DNA of 40,786 nucleotides from Spirochaetia bacterium (GCA_029857955.1 JAOUFY010000024.1:1-40786), one strand, 5' to 3'. Positions 1 to 8,053 are shown, numbered from the stretch's first letter. Translations and numbers: made by a program. The notes: a model not told the origin generated them from the sequence alone.

Positions 1-291
1 AATTTTAAACGCATTTTTCATCAGTTTATTGCTGATCATTTTAATATAGTGCTTATATTCCTTATAATTATCCTGATCTGGATTTGCAATTAAATTATTT
101 TCAAGCATTTCAAGATTCTCAAGATAAAACTCCGAGTCAAAATTTTTAGAGATTTTCGAAACATATAACGCCTCATTAAGCTCTTCCTCAAAAATCTTGC
201 TGGAAGATGCTGAAATACCTGAATATTTAATACGCTCTTTTTTTTTGGCAGAAGAATTGTCGGTTTTATTTAAATTCCATTTAATTAACAA
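1..291 (-). CDS. YaaR/DUF327-family protein, partial (C-terminus beyond the left edge)
   Basis: Reading the minus strand from about 291 down to 1 gives an uninterrupted 97-codon frame that runs off the window. It opens with a Lys/Ser-rich segment and then an acidic helical stretch (FEEELNEALYVSKISKNF) and ends YKEYKHYIKMISNKLMKNA, which resembles the core of the YaaR/DUF327 family (small helical proteins, function unknown). The start is uncertain: no ATG lies in frame, and a TTG at 291-289 is the best candidate, two codons after the bactofilin stop and in the same frame. There is no clear ribosome binding site, so translation may be coupled to the bactofilin gene upstream. The position next to bactofilin and an M23 protein suggests a cell-shape operon; the function is inferred only from this context. 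Confidence 0.6.
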   Translation of the reverse strand, partial: MLIKWNLNKTDNSSAKKKERIKYSGISASSSKIFEEELNEALYVSKISKNFDSEFYLENLEMLENNLIANPDQDNYKEYKHYIKMISNKLMKNAFKI

Positions 292-297
292 TTTAAA

Positions 298-675
298 TTA
301 ACGAGCATGATTAAAAAATTCTTTTTCATTTTCAATCTTGTTTATTTTAGCTCGTCCCTCAAAAATTACATTTTCACTCATAATCATATTAGCGCTGATT
401 ATGTCTCCATATAACATAGCTTCTTCTAACAAATGAACACTTTCAAGTGCATAAATATTACCATCTACACGACCTGCGACAATGACACTTCGGGCGACGA
501 TATTGGTTTTAACATGCCCTCGTGGTCCGACAATGACTTTTCCTTCAGAGACAATTTTTCCCGTTAAAACTCCGTCGATCCTTAACGAACCCTGCAAGAT
601 AAAATCACCGTTAAACTGAGCTTTTTCGCCAATGATCGAATCGATGGGTTCGAGAAAATAATTCTCATTGCTCAT
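298..675 (-). CDS. Bactofilin (polymer-forming cytoskeletal protein)
   Basis: A 125-residue protein of typical bactofilin length. After a short N-terminal tail (about residues 1-20) it consists almost entirely of short repeating beta-strand turns with regularly spaced Gly and hydrophobic residues (GSLRIDGVLTGKI, VIVAGRVDGNIYA, ESVHLLEEAMLYGDI), the pattern of the DUF583 right-handed beta-helix. Bactofilins polymerise without nucleotide into membrane-associated filaments that position cell-wall enzymes and set cell shape. Only 2 nt separate its ATG from the stop of the upstream M23-family gene, and the YaaR-like gene follows within a few codons, so the three are probably cotranscribed. A bactofilin next to an M23 peptidase is a known arrangement in curved and helical bacteria. 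Confidence 0.92.
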   Translation of the reverse strand: MSNENYFLEPIDSIIGEKAQFNGDFILQGSLRIDGVLTGKIVSEGKVIVGPRGHVKTNIVARSVIVAGRVDGNIYALESVHLLEEAMLYGDIISANMIMSENVIFEGRAKINKIENEKEFFNHAR

Positions 676-677
676 AT

Positions 678-1721
678 CTAGTTTGGAATATAGCTTAAAT
701 AAGGAAGCGGATTTTGAGTATCAATACCAACGTAAATTCTATAATGCAATATACCCTCATCTTGACTGAGTTTTTTGGCAAGAAAGCCCAGGGTTTCACC
801 TTTAACAACTTTATCATCAAGATTAACCAGAATGCGGTCTAAACCTTTATATAAAGTTTCATATCCATAGTTATGTCGAACTCTTACGGTTAAGGTTCGA
901 TTGGTGTCTTTTTTAATTTCAGTTATAATTCCAGGGGCAGTAACAACGATTTTTGCGCCAGGCGAGGCAACAATATCAACTCCCTCGTTAAAAAATGTTT
1001 TCATTGTTTCTGAATTTCGAATGTAACCATAGGGATTTACAATATAACCCGATACTGGCCAGAGAGTTGGTGTATTTTGAATGATTTTTGATCTTTTTTG
1101 AAGATACTTTTCAATTTCTTTTAAGGGCTTTTCTGAAAGCTGCATATCATCCAGCATACGGTTTAACATATACACTTCTGTAGGTATATGCTCATCAGAA
1201 ACCTCGGTCTCTGTTATTTCATTATTTTTTACTGACTCAATCGGTACAGATACCCCACCCTGACCAAATAATGAAAGATCACTGTTTTCTTTACCCTGAC
1301 TTAATGCATAAAGATGAGATAATCTAGATCTAATGGAAGAAAAAGATCCTTCCATGCCTTGAATTTCTTCACGAATTTTTTTAAATTGAATTTTTGCATC
1401 TTTTTGAGATATTTTTAACTTGTCTACCTGATGAATCGTACTTGTGTGATTTATAATCAATACTGAGCTGATCACCACTATGCTTGTAAATACAATGATG
1501 ATGATTGAAAATGTAAAGTTTGAAATATGAAAGTTTTTTGCTTTTGCATCATTATGAGGCACAAGCATCAAAGTTAAACGTTCAGCCTTTTTAGCCCTAA
1601 TAAACCTTTTAAAGTTTTCAAATGAAATCCATAGTTTATATGAAATTTGGCCAACAATACCTTTTGAACTATAATTCGTCGGGTTAATTGTATAAACCTT
1701 GCTTTTCTTTTTCTTTTTCAT
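678..1721 (-). CDS. Membrane-anchored M23-family (LytM-like) protein with a degenerate metal site
   Basis: 347 residues: a Lys-rich cytoplasmic N-terminus, one transmembrane segment (about 69-91), a helical/coiled region (about 100-210) and a C-terminal LytM/M23 domain (about 218-345). The fold signature is clear (LWPVSGYIVNPYG, GVDIVASPG, GYETLYKGL, VVKGETLGFL). The metal and catalytic positions are mostly lost: the HxxxD motif reads NEGVD (N245, D249 kept), the His of the YAHL-type motif is Gly293, and the HxH motif is ILH (only H326 kept). Active M23 endopeptidases need these residues, so this is more likely an EnvC/NlpD-like regulator or scaffold than a hydrolase. Its gene sits 2 nt before the bactofilin start; the partnership (bactofilin scaffold plus wall enzyme or regulator) is inferred from context and known precedents. 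Confidence 0.88.
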   Translation of the reverse strand: MKKKKKSKVYTINPTNYSSKGIVGQISYKLWISFENFKRFIRAKKAERLTLMLVPHNDAKAKNFHISNFTFSIIIIVFTSIVVISSVLIINHTSTIHQVDKLKISQKDAKIQFKKIREEIQGMEGSFSSIRSRLSHLYALSQGKENSDLSLFGQGGVSVPIESVKNNEITETEVSDEHIPTEVYMLNRMLDDMQLSEKPLKEIEKYLQKRSKIIQNTPTLWPVSGYIVNPYGYIRNSETMKTFFNEGVDIVASPGAKIVVTAPGIITEIKKDTNRTLTVRVRHNYGYETLYKGLDRILVNLDDKVVKGETLGFLAKKLSQDEGILHYRIYVGIDTQNPLPYLSYIPN

Positions 1722-1732
1722 TATTTACGTTC

Positions 1733-1760
1733 AATATGAATTTTTTATCTTCACTGTCAA
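1733..1760 (-). promoter_or_regulatory. Candidate promoter of the M23-bactofilin-YaaR operon
   Basis: On the minus strand a perfect -35 TTGACA (1760-1755) is followed after 16 nt by CATATT (1738-1733, four of six matches to TATAAT). Transcription would start only about five bases before the ATG at 1721, giving a nearly leaderless message; no Shine-Dalgarno sequence is seen. Predicted from sequence only. Confidence 0.3.
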
Positions 1761-1904
1761 TGTTTTTTTGTAGTACCAGCACCCCCGAATTTTGAAATTC
1801 GTCTTGAATTTTTCCTTAAATTTAAGTCTTGCCGCCTTAAAAAGACTTTACGCGAAGCTGGCTTTAATAAATTTCTGGTTTTAACAATTGATAAGGACTA
1901 ATTT

Positions 1905-2126
1905 ATGAAATATTTTAAAATATCACAGGTAGTGCCAGGAAAAGGCAATGCCTGGACATACTACGAAACTGATGATTCTTTAACGATCCAGAGAATATTA
2001 ACACATATTCCTGAAGTAAACGAAACTACTTTGTTTCCAAAACCAAAAATTAAATCCCTTTTTCAACCGGAGCGATTGATTAAATCCGATGAAAAAGAAT
2101 TCCAGGTGCTATGGGATAAAGGTTAA
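1905..2126 (+). CDS. Small conserved-looking protein upstream of a radical SAM gene, unknown function
   Basis: 73 residues, not recognised. It has no signal peptide, membrane segment or cysteine. The first half looks beta-rich (FKISQVVPGKGNAWTYYE), followed by a short helix-like part and a Pro/Lys-rich stretch (FPKPKIKSLFQPERL), ending LWDKG. A good ribosome binding site (AAGGA, 1890s) lies at normal spacing before the ATG, and the stop is only 9 nt before the TTG start of the radical SAM gene, so the two are very likely cotranslated. It could be an accessory, substrate-binding or peptide-substrate partner of that enzyme, but nothing in the sequence decides between these. Confidence is for its being a real gene. 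Confidence 0.75.
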   Translation: MKYFKISQVVPGKGNAWTYYETDDSLTIQRILTHIPEVNETTLFPKPKIKSLFQPERLIKSDEKEFQVLWDKG

Positions 2127-2135
2127 TTTAATCGC

Positions 2136-3257
2136 TTGAAATACCCGTATTTGGCAAATCCGCCGGTCGAACAAATTTTTATAGATAAATCCCTGCTAAA
2201 CTCACGGATTTACAAAAATATCGTTAACAATTCCAGCGGCAGCATCACTGAAATTGATGATTATAAATCATTTATTCGTGAAATACAAAACGATATTCAC
2301 CAACGTTTTGATAAAAAAACTTTATTATTGTATCCCGAAAAAGGTCAGTTTCTACATGCCTGCCCCGGATCCGACGGTGTAGTTTGTTGCCGCTACTTTG
2401 TTCTCGACTTTGGCATGAACTGCCCCTACGATTGTCAATACTGCTACCTGCAGACTTATTCCAAAATTCCCATTCTTACCATTGCAGGAAACATTGAAGA
2501 ATTGTTGATCCAGCTTAAAAACAAAATCCTGGAATTTCCTGATATACATTGGAGAATCGGAACAGGCGAATACACAGATTCACTTGCGCTGGACAATTTA
2601 ACTGGAATTGGTCAAATACTGGTAGAGTTTTTTTCATTGCTTCCAAATGCGACACTTGAATTAAAAACCAAAAGTGTTGAAATTAATTCATTATTAAATT
2701 TGACGCATAATGGAAACACCGTCATCAGCTGGAGCCTAAACCCTGATTATATTGTTAACGAGGTAGAGCTTCATTGTTCATCTCTTGATCAACGGTTTTC
2801 AGCAGCGAAAAAAGTCATTGAATCGGGTTATCAGGTTGCCTTTCATTTTGATCCTGTTTTTTATTACGAACAGTGGGAGCCCGATTATAAAGCTCTTGTC
2901 GATCGCTTGTTTGCAGAAATTCCTCACAATAAAATAAGATGGATTTCACTGGGAACCTTTCGATACAGTCCGGGTTTAAAAGAAAAACTTCGCCTTCGTC
3001 ATCCAGATGAATTTATTACAAAATCAGAAATGATACTTGCTTCTGACAATAAATTTCGTTACATCGCGCCAAAGCGGGCTAAAATGTATAAATACCTGTC
3101 TGGTTTAATTTTAAAACATCACCCTGAAATGATGCTGTACCTCTGCATGGAAACCCAAACTACCTGGAAAAGGGTTTTTTCACAAAACATGGCCGGCCCA
3201 AATCACCTCGATCAGGCCTTTGAAAAAAGAAGGCTTTTCTTAAAAAACAATTTTTAA
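2136..3257 (+). CDS. SPL-family radical SAM protein (spore photoproduct lyase-like)
   Basis: 373 residues with the radical SAM cluster motif CX3CX2C in CPYDCQYCYLQTY (C96, C100, C103) and the SPL-family C-terminal block YLCMETQTTW. The N-terminus (about 1-85) carries the family's extra domain including CPGSDGVVCCRYF. Spore photoproduct lyase repairs a thymine dimer using a conserved cysteine; by my alignment from memory (GTGEYTDSLALDNLT here against the spore enzyme's ACTSD...DHLT) that position is Glu145. Together with no sign of sporulation genes, this suggests a different reaction for the SPL-like subfamily. The start is TTG at 2136, since no ATG fits upstream of the conserved N-terminus, coupled to the 73-residue gene before it. 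Family assignment is firm; substrate unknown. Confidence 0.85.
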   Translation: MKYPYLANPPVEQIFIDKSLLNSRIYKNIVNNSSGSITEIDDYKSFIREIQNDIHQRFDKKTLLLYPEKGQFLHACPGSDGVVCCRYFVLDFGMNCPYDCQYCYLQTYSKIPILTIAGNIEELLIQLKNKILEFPDIHWRIGTGEYTDSLALDNLTGIGQILVEFFSLLPNATLELKTKSVEINSLLNLTHNGNTVISWSLNPDYIVNEVELHCSSLDQRFSAAKKVIESGYQVAFHFDPVFYYEQWEPDYKALVDRLFAEIPHNKIRWISLGTFRYSPGLKEKLRLRHPDEFITKSEMILASDNKFRYIAPKRAKMYKYLSGLILKHHPEMMLYLCMETQTTWKRVFSQNMAGPNHLDQAFEKRRLFLKNNF

Positions 3258-3382
3258 ACATAGAAGTCTTTTATAGTCGGCAATGCCAACCTTCGACCCT
3301 GGCACACGCAGCAATTTCGAGTTTTCAAGTGTTCTATGGCAGAGATCTTCAAAAAAATCTTTTTTTTATTAAATTTAATTTC

Positions 3383-3411
3383 TTGATGATCATAAAGCAT
3401 TTCGTTATTAT
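3383..3411 (+). promoter_or_regulatory. Candidate sigma-70-type promoter for the HD-GYP gene
   Basis: TTGATG (3383-3388), a 17-nt spacer and TATTAT (3406-3411) lie 29 nt before the ATG at 3441, in a 183-bp gap after the radical SAM gene. Spacing is ideal and both hexamers differ from consensus by one or two bases. Just upstream there is only a weak hairpin with a T-rich tail around 3340-3369. Confidence 0.4.
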
Positions 3412-3440
3412 ATTTAAAATATAACTGTTATAAAAAACTT

Positions 3441-4691
3441 ATGATTACAAATATAACAAAAAGTAATGAGTTTAATCTTCAATTAGATTTTAAACAGGTG
3501 ATTTACGCTCTTTCGGATTCACTTGATTTTGTAGGAGTTGATGAAATTCATCACGGCAAAAGAGTTGGTATTATGGCGCAGGAATGTGCAAAAACCATGG
3601 GAATGTCAGAAGCTCAATCAAAACATGTTTTTGAAATTGGTTTATTGCATGACTGTGGTGTATCGTCAACTCGAGTTCACCAGCATCTTGTTTCAGAGTT
3701 TGACTGGTCAAGTTCACAGATCCACTGTGATACCGGATTTGAGCTTTTAAACAGTGTAGAGTTCTTTCGTCCGATGGCTATGCCGATAAAATACCACCAT
3801 ACTCATTGGCAGCTTTTACAAGACCTGGATATAGACGAAAAAATAAAGGAATATGCAAATATCATTTATCTGGCAGACCGGGTCGATGTCCTGGGCGCAG
3901 CGCACTATGGAAAAGATATTTTGGCTGCAAAAGAAGAAATTCGCCGAATTGTGAGTGAAAAAAGCGGAGAATACTTTGCGCCTCATATAAATGAAGCATT
4001 TTGGGAGGCCTCCCAAAAACAAGCATTCTGGCTTTCACTGACGCCTGAGCATATAATGCACTTCATGCAAAACTTAAGCAATGAAAGAAACAGTAAATTA
4101 ATATCACCAGAAGAACTAATGGAAATTGCTTTGTTATTTTCAAAAATTGTAGATACGAAAAGTCCTTTTACAATGGAACATTCCTTCGGCGTTGCAAAAA
4201 TTTCAAGATATCTTGCTGAAAAATTGAACTTAAGCAAGGAAGTATTGTATAAAATTGAAATAGCTGGTTTGCTGCATGATCTTGGAAAACTTAAAATCCC
4301 CGATGAAATACTTGAAAAAACCGACAAGCTCACAGAAAATGAACGTGGAATTATACAGATACACTCTTTTGAAACCTATGAAATATTAAGCAATATCACT
4401 GGACTTGAAGACATTGCTCGATGGGCAGCATATCATCATGAGAGAGCCGACGGAAAAGGATATCCATTTCAAATAAACAAGGACAATCTTGAGATTGAAT
4501 CTAAAATCATAGCTGCCTCAGATGTGTTTCAGGCGCTGGTACAAAACAGACCTTACAGGCCGGCTCTTTCTATTCCAGAGGCGCTGGTTATACTAAATGA
4601 AATGGTAATAGATGGCAGTCTGGATTCCGAAATAGTTAAAATCATTAGTGAAAATTCAATCGAATGTCACGAGCTTGCTTTTCAAAGATAA
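3441..4691 (+). CDS. Tandem HD / HD-GYP domain phosphohydrolase
   Basis: 416 residues with two HD domains. The N-terminal one (about 30-160) keeps the metal-binding set H38, H70-D71, H119/H120 and D146 (HHGKRVG, GLLHDCG, YHHTHW, LADRVD). The C-terminal one (about 225-410) is HD-GYP type: HSFGVAKISRYLA, GLLHDLGKLKIP (H279-D280) and the hallmark HHERADGKGYP (332-342). HD-GYP proteins hydrolyse cyclic di-GMP or related dinucleotides; no receiver, PAS or membrane segment is present, so it is a soluble stand-alone enzyme. Whether the first HD is catalytic or regulatory cannot be told, although its ligands look intact. It has its own likely promoter and is followed by a tRNA gene, so it is probably monocistronic. 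Confidence 0.88.
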   Translation: MITNITKSNEFNLQLDFKQVIYALSDSLDFVGVDEIHHGKRVGIMAQECAKTMGMSEAQSKHVFEIGLLHDCGVSSTRVHQHLVSEFDWSSSQIHCDTGFELLNSVEFFRPMAMPIKYHHTHWQLLQDLDIDEKIKEYANIIYLADRVDVLGAAHYGKDILAAKEEIRRIVSEKSGEYFAPHINEAFWEASQKQAFWLSLTPEHIMHFMQNLSNERNSKLISPEELMEIALLFSKIVDTKSPFTMEHSFGVAKISRYLAEKLNLSKEVLYKIEIAGLLHDLGKLKIPDEILEKTDKLTENERGIIQIHSFETYEILSNITGLEDIARWAAYHHERADGKGYPFQINKDNLEIESKIIAASDVFQALVQNRPYRPALSIPEALVILNEMVIDGSLDSEIVKIISENSIECHELAFQR

Positions 4692-4789
4692 ATTTTGTAG
4701 ATTATTTAATTATTGTAAATTTCATCTTTATGTTTATAAAAATGAAATATACTTGACCACGAATCACATACTTCATTGCTGTAAAGTAC

Positions 4790-4873
4790 GCTCGGATGGC
4801 GGAATTGGTAGACGCGCTGGATTCAGGTTTCAGTAGGAGCAATCCTGTGGGAGTTCAAATCTCCCTTCGAGCA
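4790..4873 (+). tRNA. tRNA-Leu (anticodon CAG)
   Basis: A class II tRNA folds completely by eye: acceptor GCTCGGA/TTCGAGC, D-arm GGCGGAATTGGTAGACGC, anticodon stem CTGGA/TTCAG with loop TTCAGGT (anticodon CAG at 4824-4826), a long variable arm AGGA-GCAA-TCCT, T-arm GGGAG-TTCAAAT-CTCCC and discriminator A at 4873. The next bases are CAT, so CCA is not encoded and must be added by nucleotidyltransferase. Confidence 0.97.
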
Positions 4874-4883
4874 CATAAAAAAT

Positions 4884-5222
4884 ATGATATATTACTTAAT
4901 TACAACTACTTTTCTGATTTTAACTGCATGGTTTTACTTTTTGTATCTTGTTTATAAAGAACAAAAAACTTCTGTCCGCGGCATTATAAAAAAATACAAC
5001 TATGGAAATCTTGGAACCAGTTTAAATAAAATAATTAAAATATGGTTATTAATCTTTATTGCCTTGTTCTTCGTGACCCTTGCCTGGGTCGTTTATTTTG
5101 CATGGCGCACTGATTATAATTTTTTAATCGCCATTTATCCATTTGTATGGCATTACATGTTTTTTAGATATTTTTTATGGGAAAAAGAAGATCTGCTTGA
5201 CTACCCTCAAAAAAATAATTAG
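4884..5222 (+). CDS. Small integral membrane protein, unknown function
   Basis: 112 residues, not recognised. Hydrophobic segments at about 2-24 (LITTTFLILTAWFYFLYLVY), 50-73 (WLLIFIALFFVTLAWVVYFAW) and a weaker aromatic one at 79-97 predict two or three membrane helices, with a basic loop between the first two. It begins 10 nt after the tRNA gene and ends 9 nt before the biotin ligase gene, so it probably heads the birA-gcvT transcript. No RBS stands out. There is nothing in it to suggest a biochemical role. Confidence 0.7.
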   Translation: MIYYLITTTFLILTAWFYFLYLVYKEQKTSVRGIIKKYNYGNLGTSLNKIIKIWLLIFIALFFVTLAWVVYFAWRTDYNFLIAIYPFVWHYMFFRYFLWEKEDLLDYPQKNN

Positions 5223-5231
5223 AAAATAATC

Positions 5232-6014
5232 ATGACTACATCATTTGTTTATGAATGTCTCGATTCTGTTGACTCAACAAATACGTATTTAAAAGAACAT
5301 CCTAAATTATGGAATCAGAATTTTTACACATTACGAGCCATAAACCAAACCAATGGCAGAGGCCGACATGGACGCAACTGGTTTAGCGGTAAAAATAATC
5401 TGACCTTTTCATTTATTTTTAATTCATTAAATTTATTTAATACACTTGATATTTCTTCTTTAACCATTTATGCTGGACTTGTATTGAGAAATGCTTTAAG
5501 TCGAATTTCAAAACTCCCCGTTCTTATAAAATGGCCAAATGATATTACCTATCAAAATAAAAAACTTTGTGGTATATTGACTGAAATGGTTCAAATAAAA
5601 GAATCCAAGATTGTCATTATAGGTATCGGCGTAAATTTAAATACAGATCAAATACCGGAAGAACTCCTGGAAAAAACAACATCATTAAAGGATATTACCA
5701 AAAAAGATTTTAGCCCTGAACTGGTTTTAAATGAAATTATGAATGATATGGTGCAATATCTTCCAACGTACAATTTACCTTTTTCAGAAAGTATTTGCGC
5801 AGAATTTGCAGCTAACTGTGATAGAGATGCAAACCTTGTAACTCTTGTTGATAAAAATACAAAATCTATAATTCGTAAAAAATTTGATATTTTAGGAATA
5901 AACGAACACGGTCTGCTGAGCGTTATCGATGAGAACGGAAATCATAATTACATAAATGCAAATGAACTTGAATTTAACCAAAACCCGAAAAATCAAAATA
6001 AGGATACTATATGA
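5232..6014 (+). CDS. birA: Biotin--[acetyl-CoA-carboxylase] ligase (monofunctional BirA)
   Basis: 260 residues with the BPL/LPL catalytic core: SVDSTNTYL, the biotinyl-AMP loop GRGRHGRNW (42-50), KWPND (100-104) followed by KLCGIL with the catalytic Lys near 111, and IIGIGVNLN. A small C-terminal domain follows. It joins biotin to the biotin carboxyl carrier protein through biotinyl-5'-AMP. The protein starts directly at the catalytic domain and lacks the N-terminal winged helix of E. coli BirA, so it is a group I ligase without a repressor function. The last codons overlap gcvT by 4 nt (ATGA), indicating translational coupling. Confidence 0.93.
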   Translation: MTTSFVYECLDSVDSTNTYLKEHPKLWNQNFYTLRAINQTNGRGRHGRNWFSGKNNLTFSFIFNSLNLFNTLDISSLTIYAGLVLRNALSRISKLPVLIKWPNDITYQNKKLCGILTEMVQIKESKIVIIGIGVNLNTDQIPEELLEKTTSLKDITKKDFSPELVLNEIMNDMVQYLPTYNLPFSESICAEFAANCDRDANLVTLVDKNTKSIIRKKFDILGINEHGLLSVIDENGNHNYINANELEFNQNPKNQNKDTI

Positions 6015-7117
6015 AAAAAACGCCTCTGTATGAAAAACACATTGAATTAAAAGCCAGGATGGTAGATTTTGCCGGTTTCGACATGCCTGTTATGTATGCC
6101 GGTATTAAAGATGAATATCTGGCTGTAAGAAACAACTGCGGTCTTTTTGACATTTCTCATATGGCGCCTTACTTGATTACGGGAGAAAATCCGGATGAGT
6201 TACTTTTGTTCTTAAACCACATCACCTGCCGCGATGTGACTGGTTTAAAACCAGGAAAAATTCAATACAATGCCATAACAAATTCCGAAGGCGGCTTGAT
6301 CGATGATATTACCATTTATAAAATAGATTTAAACCGTTATATCTTGCTTGTAAATGCGTCAAACAGCGAACCTGTTTATAATCACATAACCGGTCAAAAA
6401 AATAAATACGCATCGATAAAAATAGAGGGTTATAATGACTATGTCTTACTTGCCTTTCAGGGTAAAAATGCCGAACAAATTTTAAAAAAAGTAATTTCGC
6501 CTGTAGAAAACAATCTTGAATCTTTATTTTTCTATGAATTTACATTGTTTACTGACTATAAAGTACCCCATTTTTTATCACGAACAGGGTATTCCGGAGA
6601 AGATGGATTTGAAATACTTATGCCTTCAAAAGACGGTATTCAACTGTGGAACAACTTGATAAAAGCAGGCGTTACCCCCTGCGGTCTTGGCGCACGCGAT
6701 ATTTTACGTATGGAAGTTTTTTATCCTCTTTACGGTAATGAATTAAACTCAACACGTACTCCGATAGAAAGTTCAATCGACTGGATCGTAAGTTCTAAAA
6801 AAGATTATCTTGGTAAGCATGAAATCTTTAAGAACCCACCCAGTAAAAAAGTAACCGGTTTTGTAATGAAAGGAAAAGGCGGATTACCCCGATCTCACTA
6901 CCCTGTTGTCAACAAAGACGGTAAAGTCATCGGCGAAGTTACCAGCGGAGCATTTTCTTTTACATGGGACAGGGGTTTTGGCATGGCCTTTATTGAAATT
7001 GAATATTGCAAAGAAGGCGAATCCATTTTTATTGACATTCGGGGTTTAAAAAATGAGGCCATCGTTCATTTAAAATCTCCGTATCAGGGAAGCATCAAAC
7101 GGCGTCCTAAAAAATAA
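6011..7117 (+). CDS. gcvT: Aminomethyltransferase (glycine cleavage system T protein)
   Basis: 368 residues, normal for GcvT. Recognisable family blocks are TPLYEKHIELKARMVDFAGFDMP at the start, LFDISHMA, the tetrahydrofolate-site region GGLIDDITIYK, SRTGYSGEDGFEI, GLGARDILRMEV and the C-terminal GEVTSGAFS. The enzyme takes the aminomethyl group from the lipoyl arm of H protein, releasing ammonia and passing the one-carbon unit to tetrahydrofolate. GcvH and GcvP are not adjacent, so the system must be completed elsewhere. The start ATG overlaps birA and has an AAGGAT ribosome binding site inside birA's end. Residue-level variation (HMAPYL rather than HMGE in the substrate loop) is noted but the overall match is strong. 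Confidence 0.92.
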   Translation: MKKTPLYEKHIELKARMVDFAGFDMPVMYAGIKDEYLAVRNNCGLFDISHMAPYLITGENPDELLLFLNHITCRDVTGLKPGKIQYNAITNSEGGLIDDITIYKIDLNRYILLVNASNSEPVYNHITGQKNKYASIKIEGYNDYVLLAFQGKNAEQILKKVISPVENNLESLFFYEFTLFTDYKVPHFLSRTGYSGEDGFEILMPSKDGIQLWNNLIKAGVTPCGLGARDILRMEVFYPLYGNELNSTRTPIESSIDWIVSSKKDYLGKHEIFKNPPSKKVTGFVMKGKGGLPRSHYPVVNKDGKVIGEVTSGAFSFTWDRGFGMAFIEIEYCKEGESIFIDIRGLKNEAIVHLKSPYQGSIKRRPKK

Positions 7118-7165
7118 TGCCGTTGATGTTATAGAAAATAAATTGACAATGAATTTGTAATGTAA

Positions 7166-8047
7166 ATGGAAAATCCGTCGGATATAATCGATGACTTAAA
7201 TAAAAAGTTTCAAATTTATACTACAAAATTTTCAAAACAGTTTCATTTGCAAATTCCGAAAAACACTTTAAATACGGTTCAATTTTACAGGGATTCATAT
7301 TTTCCATTTTTAAAAAATTCTATCTATAAGTCAAATATCTGTTATCTAATGCAGTTAATTGATTACCAGATTTGGCTTTATAAGGTTTTTAAACCAGGGC
7401 TGTCTCTTGAAAATGCATTATTTTATCAACTTCTCATTACCATGGGTATCATCTCTGAAGCGTTGGCAACGGCTATCTTGCTAAATCCGATTATTGACGA
7501 AAATAATAGAGATGTTTCTCTTGGTAAAGTTAACGATACACATAAACTCATTCATGATCGAATTGTTAAAAACCAGTTTCAAAATAACATAAGCTTGATT
7601 ACAAAATTTAAACTGCTCCCAACGGAGTTAATTGAAAAATTTACCAAAATTAGAATCGATATTCGAAATATGATTCACATTCAAAACTGGGACGGACGAT
7701 TGTACCAGCAGCTATCCATTGACAAGTTTTCCGCAGATCTTGAAGAGTTTCGTATTTTTCTTGGAGAAGTAAAATCAAACGTTAAAATCAATCATACCCC
7801 TGAACATTTAAATCTGGAATTTTTTGAAATTTCACAAGTTGATTCCCAAAAAACCTACACCGGAATCATCATTCAGTTTGACTCTGTAAAAGGTTTTGGT
7901 TTTATAAAATCAGAATCATTCCAACGTTCAATTTATTTTCACCGCTCAAACAGCGTACAATCAGACAGAGAGCAACTTCAAAGCGGCGTCACTGTAAATT
8001 TTAAATTAATCGAAGGCAAAAAAGGTATTGAAGCATCGATTCAATAA
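7166..8047 (+). CDS. Unknown helical domain fused to a C-terminal cold-shock domain
   Basis: 293 residues. Residues about 231-293 form a cold-shock (OB-fold) domain: GIIIQFDSVKGFGFIK carries the RNP1 motif, IYFHRSN is the RNP2-like motif, and the closing strand VTVNFKLIEGKKGIEAS matches the family. Such domains bind single-stranded RNA or DNA. Residues 1-205 are mostly alpha-helical and not recognised; helices around 150-200 contain RIDIRNMIH (R163, R167, N168, H171) followed by an acidic helix, faintly like the Arg-Asn...His end of HEPN bundles, but the spacing is one residue short of the usual RX4-6H. The function may be RNA-related; a HEPN-type nuclease is a guess. The gene follows gcvT by 48 nt, with no clear RBS, and ends in a stop inside a perfect hairpin. 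Confidence 0.8.
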   Translation: MENPSDIIDDLNKKFQIYTTKFSKQFHLQIPKNTLNTVQFYRDSYFPFLKNSIYKSNICYLMQLIDYQIWLYKVFKPGLSLENALFYQLLITMGIISEALATAILLNPIIDENNRDVSLGKVNDTHKLIHDRIVKNQFQNNISLITKFKLLPTELIEKFTKIRIDIRNMIHIQNWDGRLYQQLSIDKFSADLEEFRIFLGEVKSNVKINHTPEHLNLEFFEISQVDSQKTYTGIIIQFDSVKGFGFIKSESFQRSIYFHRSNSVQSDREQLQSGVTVNFKLIEGKKGIEASIQ

Positions 8048-8053
8048 TCGATG
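8034..8053 (+). other. Perfect hairpin over the stop codon of the cold-shock fusion gene
   Basis: CATCGATT, loop CAAT and AATCGATG form an 8-bp stem with a 4-nt loop; the TAA stop (8045-8047) is inside it. No T-run follows on either strand, so it is at best a weak or factor-dependent terminator or an mRNA 3'-end stabiliser. Confidence 0.35.

Noticed and set aside
3330..3375. Terminator after the radical SAM gene
   Set aside because: The possible stem (AGAT/ATCT) is only 4 bp before the T-run, too weak to call.
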